This document shows, piece by piece, positions 58,406 through 64,000 of a stretch of DNA of 64,000 nucleotides. The stretch is from Chrysogorgia sp. JL179-B06 (lineage: Eukaryota; Cnidaria; Anthozoa; Scleralcyonacea; Chrysogorgiidae): assembly GCA_035772405.1 (NCBI GenBank), contig JAYKKM010000375.1:4513501-4577500 (forward strand), written 5' to 3'. The translations under genes and the position numbers were made by a program. Within the stretch, counting starts at the first letter, position 1. Every line of letters starts with the position of its first letter. The notes under the pieces were generated by a model that saw only the letters and a program-made list of their open reading frames with translations, was not told where the DNA came from and did not search any database.

Positions 58406-58561
58406 GTTGCCCAACAAACACATACAAGGATAATATTGGTAATGAACCTTGCTCACAATGTCCGCCAAACTCCAAGACTGTCCGACAGGCTGCTAAAGAC
58501 TGTGAATGTGCAGAAGGCTATCAGAGATATCCTGGGGATAATTATACGGATACTTGTCAAG
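58406..58561 (+). CDS. Gene B exon 5, cysteine-rich module 2
   Basis: 52 codons, phase 1-1, GCPTNTYKD...CSQCPPNSK...CECAEGYQR...DTCQ. Intron sequence just after the donor (AACAAAGAAGCGTAC, then GAAGTGTTATGCTGCGTAGG) is shared with exons 4 and 6, so exon and flank were duplicated together. Confidence 0.8.
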
Positions 58562-58979
58562 GTAAGGAACCGGGAACAAAGAAGCGTACTACATATAGTT
58601 AGAAGAAATGAAGTGTTATGCTGCGTAGGTAGTGTTGAAATACGAATATAAAATACTGAAGTATTGGTGTACTACAGAAATATTGAACAGGAGATCTAAC
58701 TATGATATAAAAGTGTGCTGCTTAGGTAGTGTGTAGAAACACAAATAAAAAACATTAAAAGATTGGTGAATTTATGCACTTCGAAAATATATTTTATCTT
58801 CCGACAACAAAGCTCATCATCTAAATAACGATTTTCCAAAATCTGAAATAAATGCGATCCGTATTTTTGGGATATCGAATATCAAAGTTGACCACGTTAC
58901 GAAATGGTGAAATGCTGTAGTCGATGACGTAAACAGATGCACTAATATTTCATAACCTATTGTTATGCATAGTTGAACT

Positions 58980-59500
58980 TGAACATCTCCCTGCGTCATC
59001 AGGAACTCTAACCGAGCATTCAGATATTGCCAAACTTTAATAGTTTATAGCTCGAACACTACTGTATGTACTAGTTTCACTTAAAATTTCAAGTGAACTT
59101 GGTATTTTATATTAAGCTATAGCTGGTGCATTAAATAATATCATTTTTATCATATTTTTTTTACTAGATCATGATATCATTATTATTTTATAATTTTTAT
59201 CATTATTTTACATCATTATTTTACAATATTATATCATTATTCTTTCTGATAATTTTTTCATTATTTTTTTTCATTTTTTTTTTTCATTTTTTTACATCAT
59301 TATTTTTATTATTATATTTTATAATTATTTTATTATTATTTTTTATCATTATTTTATCATATTTTTATAATTATTTTTATCATTATTTTTATCATTATTT
59401 TTTATTATTATTTTTATCATTATTTTACATCATTATAATATCATTTTTATCTGATGCAAGTCAAAAAATGCTAGCGATTTTTTCGCAACAAAAAGTAATT
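58980..59500. mobile_element. Degenerate relative of the TTAA element at 14849
   Basis: 'TTCACTTAAAATTTCAAGTG' and 'AAAAAATGCTAGCGATTTTT' match that element; between them lies expanded AT-rich low-complexity DNA (59150-59450). Confidence 0.5.
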
Positions 59501-59621
59501 TTAATTAATTTCGTAATGACTTGATGTTAATTTAATACCTTTCATGCAGTCAATCAAAAGATTTAGCTCTAGTTTGGTGACTTAATGTATCTCATTGTCG
59601 GGTTATATTGTCTCGTTCTAG

Positions 59622-59777
59622 GTTGCCCAGTAAACACATACAAGGATTATATTGGTAATGAACCTTGCTCACCATGTCCTTCAAACTCCAAGAGTATCTG
59701 GCAGGCTGTTAAAAGCTGTGAATGTGTAGAAGGTTATTACAGATATCCTGGGGATAACTATACAGATATATGTCATG
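59622..59777 (+). CDS. Gene B exon 6, cysteine-rich module 3
   Basis: 52 codons, phase 1-1, GCPVNTYKD...CSPCPSNSK...CECVEGYYR...DICH. Closest to the single module of gene A, hence probably the ancestral one. Confidence 0.8.
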
Positions 59778-60129
59778 GTAAGGAACTGAGAACAAAGAAG
59801 CGTACGTAGAAAAAAAGTAGAAATGAAGTGTTATGCTTCGTAGACATGAGTGTTGAAATACGAATAGAAAATACTGAAGGTTGATGTATTCAGTTGCGTA
59901 ACGCTATTAGGTAGGGTTAAGTCGAGAACTAAAGGCCCCCAACCCTTGAGTTGGTCCCTGCCAAAAATGGAGTGGAACGTTATAATGAAAAATTACGGCT
60001 TAACAGCGACATTACTTACATATATTTCATCGTCATATTTAGTCAGAACTAATTTACGGGTCCCCCGACAATCGATTCTCCTAGACATGCAGGGGCCCCA
60101 GACCCAAGACATGGTCCGTCTATCCGGTT

Positions 60130-60260
60130 ACGCAACTGGTTGATGTACTGCCAAAATATTGAATAGCAGGTCTTATAGCATTTCGAGCGAAGGACCCTTA
60201 CGTCAGAGAATGAAAAACTTATAAGTGTTGCCTAGGCAGTATCGAAATGGTCTAATCTTC
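60130..60260 (+). repeat. Single satellite monomer in gene B last coding intron
   Basis: 'ATTTCGAGCGAAGGACCCTT' and 'TGTTGCCTAGGCAGTATCGA' match the gene A intron copy at 38260-38365, so this monomer predates the gene duplication. Confidence 0.65.
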
Positions 60261-60497
60261 AATCTAGATCTATGATCTGATTTTAATCATGACTTCAAAG
60301 ATATTGAATGTTAAATCGTTGTGTTTAACCTGCCACATTTCTGCAAGATTCGATTGTTTATATACGCTCGTTCCTTTTGTTGCGTAGTTTCGTTCCTTAG
60401 CTTCCTTTTTCCATTCGTTCATCCTGTGAAAATTAGCCCCAGATACAATTTATGTTTTTAATTATGATAATTGTTTGTTTTCTATACATATATATAG

Positions 60498-60859
60498 CTA
60501 TTCCATCTTCTGTGAAGAGCATCGTTTTTGTTATACCACTCGCATTTGTATCTTCTTTGCTGCTCATAATCATCATCATCATCCTGTTTTACAAATACAG
60601 GAAAAATAAAAATAACGTCAGCGTTCCACACCTACAAGATACTGACCCAGTTGTCCATATTGCGGCAGACGCACAATCTACGGAATTGACAGTTTTGGAT
60701 CAACAGAATGCTCAAAACGATCATTCGTACGAACTTCCTTACATGCCACTCAATTTAAGACGACAACTTGAACATGAATATCAGTCTCTGGGAACTACAA
60801 GTGCAGATCATGTTCCACAAGGTTCTGAAGAAACAGCTTACTTGACTGTTATTCCCTAG
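60498..60859 (+). CDS. Gene B exon 7, transmembrane segment and tail
   Basis: Hydrophobic helix (IVFVIPLAFVSSLLLIIIII) then KYRKNK and a tail that keeps every tyrosine motif of gene A except the membrane-proximal Tyr. TAG at 60857-60859 and a CAG/GTGAGT donor at 60877, as in gene A. Confidence 0.85.
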
Positions 60860-61068
60860 TGTACAACAATAGACAGGTGAGTTGGTGGGTGAGTGACTGC
60901 GGTGCGAGTGTGACTGCAGAGTGTGAGTGTGATTTGAGAGTGAGAGATACTGTGAGTGAGAGAGATAATGAGAGAGTGTGGGACTGGCCATTTACACTAA
61001 GCAGCCAATCAGCGTGCGTCATTTTTCCTTCAGAGCGAAAAACGAAGCCAGCGAAATTACCTGACTTA

Positions 61069-61263
61069 GGGGCTGATTACATGGAGAAATTTCAGCCCGG
61101 CTACTGAGGTATGGTAAATTACGGAGTATGGAAAGTCATTTAAATAGCTTTGTTTTTATGCCATATTTGTTACCGCTTGACCGCTTTCGACACCGTGATT
61201 TCTATTCTCCCTCTTTACCATACCTCAGTAGCCGGGCTGAAATTTCTCCATATAATCAGCCCC
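61069..61263. mobile_element. Fold-back MITE with TTA target duplication
   Basis: Ends GGGGCTGATTACATGGAG and complement, TTA at 61066-61068 and 61264-61266. The gene A flank near 41490 shows the empty site with a single TTA. Confidence 0.85.
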
Positions 61264-61779
61264 TTATAGTGATCGTTTTTGTCTAGCAAGGGCTGATAAA
61301 AATACTGGCTTCTGAGTTAATTCCCTTGGTTTTTTTGGTATTTCGTTCCTTTGCATTGCCTGTTTATTGATTGAAATTAATTATAGCACATGACTTGAAC
61401 TCCCACTTTTACATCTCATTGCTGATTATTCAATAAACCATTACCGGTTTATTAATCACATTTCAATAGCAAAATTACAGCTAAATTATTATGTGTTTAC
61501 AAGTTTATAAATATATAAATAAGATCTAAAAACATTAATTCTAAAACAGTTATACTAAAATTTTCCAAAACTACGAATCAATACTTTCATTGTATCTATC
61601 AATTGAATAGACTAAAGGTTACATTTAACTACGTTCTGTTGTACAAAAAAAGTTATAAATGTTACTCCTGTTCGCTCTGGTCTTTCGTTTTTAGGTTTGA
61701 GTGTTTGTCAGGTATAGTAGGACATGCAATTTGTGTGTGGGCTGTACCATATTCTTAATGAGGTCAATGCATAGATGAT

Positions 61780-62370
61780 TCCTTCGCTCTTTTCTGATTA
61801 TTCGCTTTTTTCTGATTGGCTTATTTTTTATTTTTTATCTTTTATTCTTTTTTATTTTTTATTTTTTCTTCGCTTTTTTCTAATTGGCTTTTTTCTGATT
61901 GTCTTATTATTTTTTCTGATTGCCTTGTCTTCGCTTTTTTCTGATTGGCTTTTTCTGATTGGCTTATTATTTTTCTGATTGGCTTCTCTTCGCTTTTTTC
62001 TGATTGGCTTATTTTTTATTTTTTATTCTTTTTTATTTTTTCTTCGCTTTTTCTGATTGGCTTTTTTCTGATTGTCTGGTTATTTTTTCTGATTGCCTTC
62101 TCTTCGCTTTTTTCTGATTGGCTTTTTTCTGATTGACTTATTATTTTTTCTGATTGGCTTCTCTTTGCTTTTTTCTGATTGGTTTATTTTTTATTTTTTC
62201 TCTTTTATTCTTTTTTATTTTTTCTTCGCTTTTTTCTGATTGGTTTATTATTTTTTCTGATTGGCTTATTATTTTTTCTAATTGGCTTATTATTTTTTCT
62301 GATTGGCTTATTATTTTTTCTGATTGGCTCCTCTTCGCTTTTTTCTGATTGGCTTATTTTTGTCACATGA
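61780..62370. repeat. Pyrimidine-rich minisatellite (TTTTCTGATTGGCTTATTA)
   Basis: More than 20 degenerate copies of TTCTGATTGGCTTATTATTT. The paralogous gene A flank (~41850-41885) has a single copy followed by the same GTCACATGATTATTT, so the array expanded after duplication. Confidence 0.85.
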
Positions 62371-62607
62371 TTATTTACACACTATTTTGACAGTCACACG
62401 TATCAATTACGTTTTAGAGTATTTGATTTATATCTCTACACTACTAATACAATACCTTTATGTCAATGTGGAAGGCCCTTCGTCAGAGAGTGAAACGTAA
62501 ACTGGTCAAAAAAACTTTCTTAGAATTTTTAGCTGCATCTTAAGGTTAAATCTAACTATACTACTTTAGTAACACTCCATAATCTGTTACTTTTACATGT
62601 TTTATAG

Positions 62608-62790
62608 GACGTTGTTATCAATCTTCAAGAATTTCAAGTCGAACAATAATTCCTCCTTCAGTTACAGAATTTTGAATTATATGGGCTCTTAATTCGTTTA
62701 CCGGACTCAGAATGTTTGTACTGTATACAGAACTGCCTCGTTCTTTAAAACTGCCTCGTTCTTTAAAAAATCCCGTTTATTTTTGTTCTG
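62608..62790 (+). other. Candidate 3' UTR exon of gene B
   Basis: TTTTATAG acceptor and conserved 'GACGTTGTTATCAATCTTCA', counterpart of 42071-42250. Here 62688-62935 forms a fold-back (GGCTCTTAATTCGTTTACCG and complement), so conservation may reflect duplicated repeat DNA rather than an exon. Confidence 0.3.
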
Positions 62791-63171
62791 GAATTATCCA
62801 ATTGTCCAATAAATAATAAATTCATGAAATAAACTTATCCTAGACAAAATGAACGAGATTTTTTAAAGAACGAGGCAGTTGTAAAGAACGAGGCAGTGCT
62901 AAAATTATGTGTCCGGTACACGAAGTATAAGAGCCATTGTATATATGATAGCTGATATGTTTCCGAAATGTTATGAAAAGCTAAATTTTTTACCTATAAC
63001 TTCAGGTTGTAAAACATTTTATAAAAACAAATTAAAAGAAAAAACTAATCATTTTGATTGAAATTGGCTTCATTGGTGTCGTTTGTGTACCAAAGTACAT
63101 ACAGAGAACGCGTGAGACGTAGAAACAAAAAGGTTGTTTGATGAAGCCAAGTTTAGTGTTGGTCAACTGAC

Positions 63172-63938
63172 TAAATTCTCATGTAATACTTCATTTATTG
63201 CATTTCTTGCGATAAATGCCCTAAAATCTACATCGGTGAAACTGGGCGACGCCTTTCAGACAGGTTTTCTCAACATCTTCGTTCCGTGAGGAATAATGAT
63301 GTTGACAAACCTGTAGCCCGCCATTTCAACAGCTCTAACCATTTGGTTTCAGACATTAAAGTCTGTGCCATCCTTCCCATCTCAGGTGGTAACGATAACC
63401 GCAAACGGCAAGAGAAGCGTCTCATTTTTAAACTTGGCACCACACATCCTCTTGGTCTTCACGAACGTTTTTCTTTTATTTAATTTCCTACAATTTTTTG
63501 TTATTTTAGTTTCCTTGGAACTTTTTTATTATTAGCTTATGCACTTTCATTCCTTTTCAAGTTTTTGTTTCTTACTGCGTTATTACTATCGCCTAATCCC
63601 CTTAATATTGGACCTGTCATTTCTCCCTCCCACTCAGTCTGTTTGCTGATCGACTGCTTTTCGCATCTCATTAATCATTAGTTTGTTTATCTCCCGTGCA
63701 TTTGATTGACTACTTTCTACTTGTGACACACTTTCTATATATATAACTATACTTTCTATATACATACTTTCTATATACACTGATATATATATATATATAT
63801 AAGCCCTATTTATTTTATTTCATCTCGTCTTACTCTGAGGGCTCCGCTCGAAACGTCAGTATTTCGTCAATAAATTATTGGCAGTTTACCACCTTTTAAC
63901 TTTGCTATATATTCAAAACACTGTCTACGCAGCACTCT

Positions 63939-63945
<7 letters not shown>
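63172..63945 (+). mobile_element. Penelope-like element, 5'-truncated
   Basis: Carries the end of the polyprotein with GIY-YIG endonuclease, a ~340-bp 3' UTR and a terminal region with GGGCTCCGCTCGAAACG. It ends in (TA)n. Same family as 13588-13985 and 10297-10490. Confidence 0.8.
63187..63483 (+). pseudogene. Penelope GIY-YIG endonuclease domain, truncated
   Basis: The open frame after an in-frame TAA (63184) encodes YCISCDKCPKIYIGETGRRL followed by SDRFSQHLR: the CxxC linker, the YIG of GIY-YIG and the catalytic Arg. Then 'PVARHFNSSNH' and 'RQEKRLIFKLGT' follow up to TAA at 63481. The part just upstream reads in another frame (FSCNTS), so a one-base shift separates it; the reverse transcriptase lies outside or is lost. 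Confidence 0.75.

Positions 63946-64000
<55 letters not shown>
63941..64000. repeat. (TA)n at Penelope 3' end
   Basis: TA run to the window edge, directly after the element terminus, as at 13478-13587. Confidence 0.9.

Larger units (their letters stand above)
51757..60859 (+). pseudogene. Gene B: paralogous Eph-like receptor with one in-frame stop
   Basis: Exons 51757-51850, 52005-52075, 53152-53749, 55383-55538, 58406-58561, 59622-59777 and 60498-60859 have intact GT/AG borders and compatible phases, summing to 1593 bp (531 codons including both stops). The only lesion is TAA at 53398-53400 (codon 138), where gene A has GAA. Layout: signal peptide, Eph-type ligand-binding domain, three cysteine-rich modules, transmembrane helix and tail with YELP, YMPL, YQSL and TAYLTV (an ITSM-type TxYxxV). 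No FN3 exon is seen between 59778 and 60497. Because everything else is preserved, this may be a recent null allele, a sequence error or a very young pseudogene. Confidence 0.75.

Noticed and set aside
61775..62370. Hydrophobic repeat frames reading FSDWL
   Set aside because: Product of the pyrimidine-rich minisatellite in a non-coding flank; no homologue.

Overview
This is nuclear DNA of a multicellular animal. It is AT-rich, has long GT-AG introns, and is crowded with transposons, fold-back elements and (TA)n microsatellites. The mix of domains (ShKT modules, Eph-type receptor modules, BEL/Pao, Penelope-like, hAT, Harbinger and Tc1/mariner elements) suggests an early-branching metazoan, cnidarian or sponge. 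The sequence alone does not settle which.

Left end (1-2026): the last two coding exons of a gene with tandem ShKT modules, whose intron carries nested elements with TTAA target duplications. From 2.0 to 15.3 kb I see essentially only mobile elements: a Harbinger-type element with a MADF protein gene, a LINE reverse-transcriptase remnant, mariner-type MITEs, a 2.76-kb TA-flanked element with a broken Tc1-like transposase, Penelope tails and a second LINE fragment.

The core of the window is a tandem pair of receptor genes on the + strand. Gene A (coding exons between 15488 and 38991) joins in perfect phase into a 542-residue single-pass protein: signal peptide, Eph-type ligand-binding domain, one cysteine-rich ephrin-receptor-like module, one FN3 domain, a transmembrane helix and a 96-residue tail. 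The tail has several YxxL/ITIM-like tyrosine motifs and no kinase or SAM domain. Gene B (51757-60859) is its paralogue, with three cysteine-rich modules, no visible FN3 exon, the same tail, and one in-frame stop in the ligand-binding exon. Paralogous non-coding DNA surrounds both genes; a third copy of the upstream block (43.1-47.3 kb) indicates a partial extra duplication.

Intron 2 of gene A holds a complete, very young BEL/Pao retrotransposon (20382-26204) with LTRs identical by eye and an intact 1739-residue polyprotein, followed by a decayed hAT element. Intron 1 of gene A holds a GC-rich tandem array of short stem-loops. Between the genes, and in gene B introns, are expanded satellites: a ~165-bp family with a hammerhead-like core, its ~100-bp derivative lacking that core, a 21-bp minisatellite grown from the tip of a fold-back element still single-copy in gene A, and a pyrimidine-rich array. 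The right end (63.2-64.0 kb) is the 3' end of a Penelope-like element with a GIY-YIG endonuclease remnant, ending in (TA)n.
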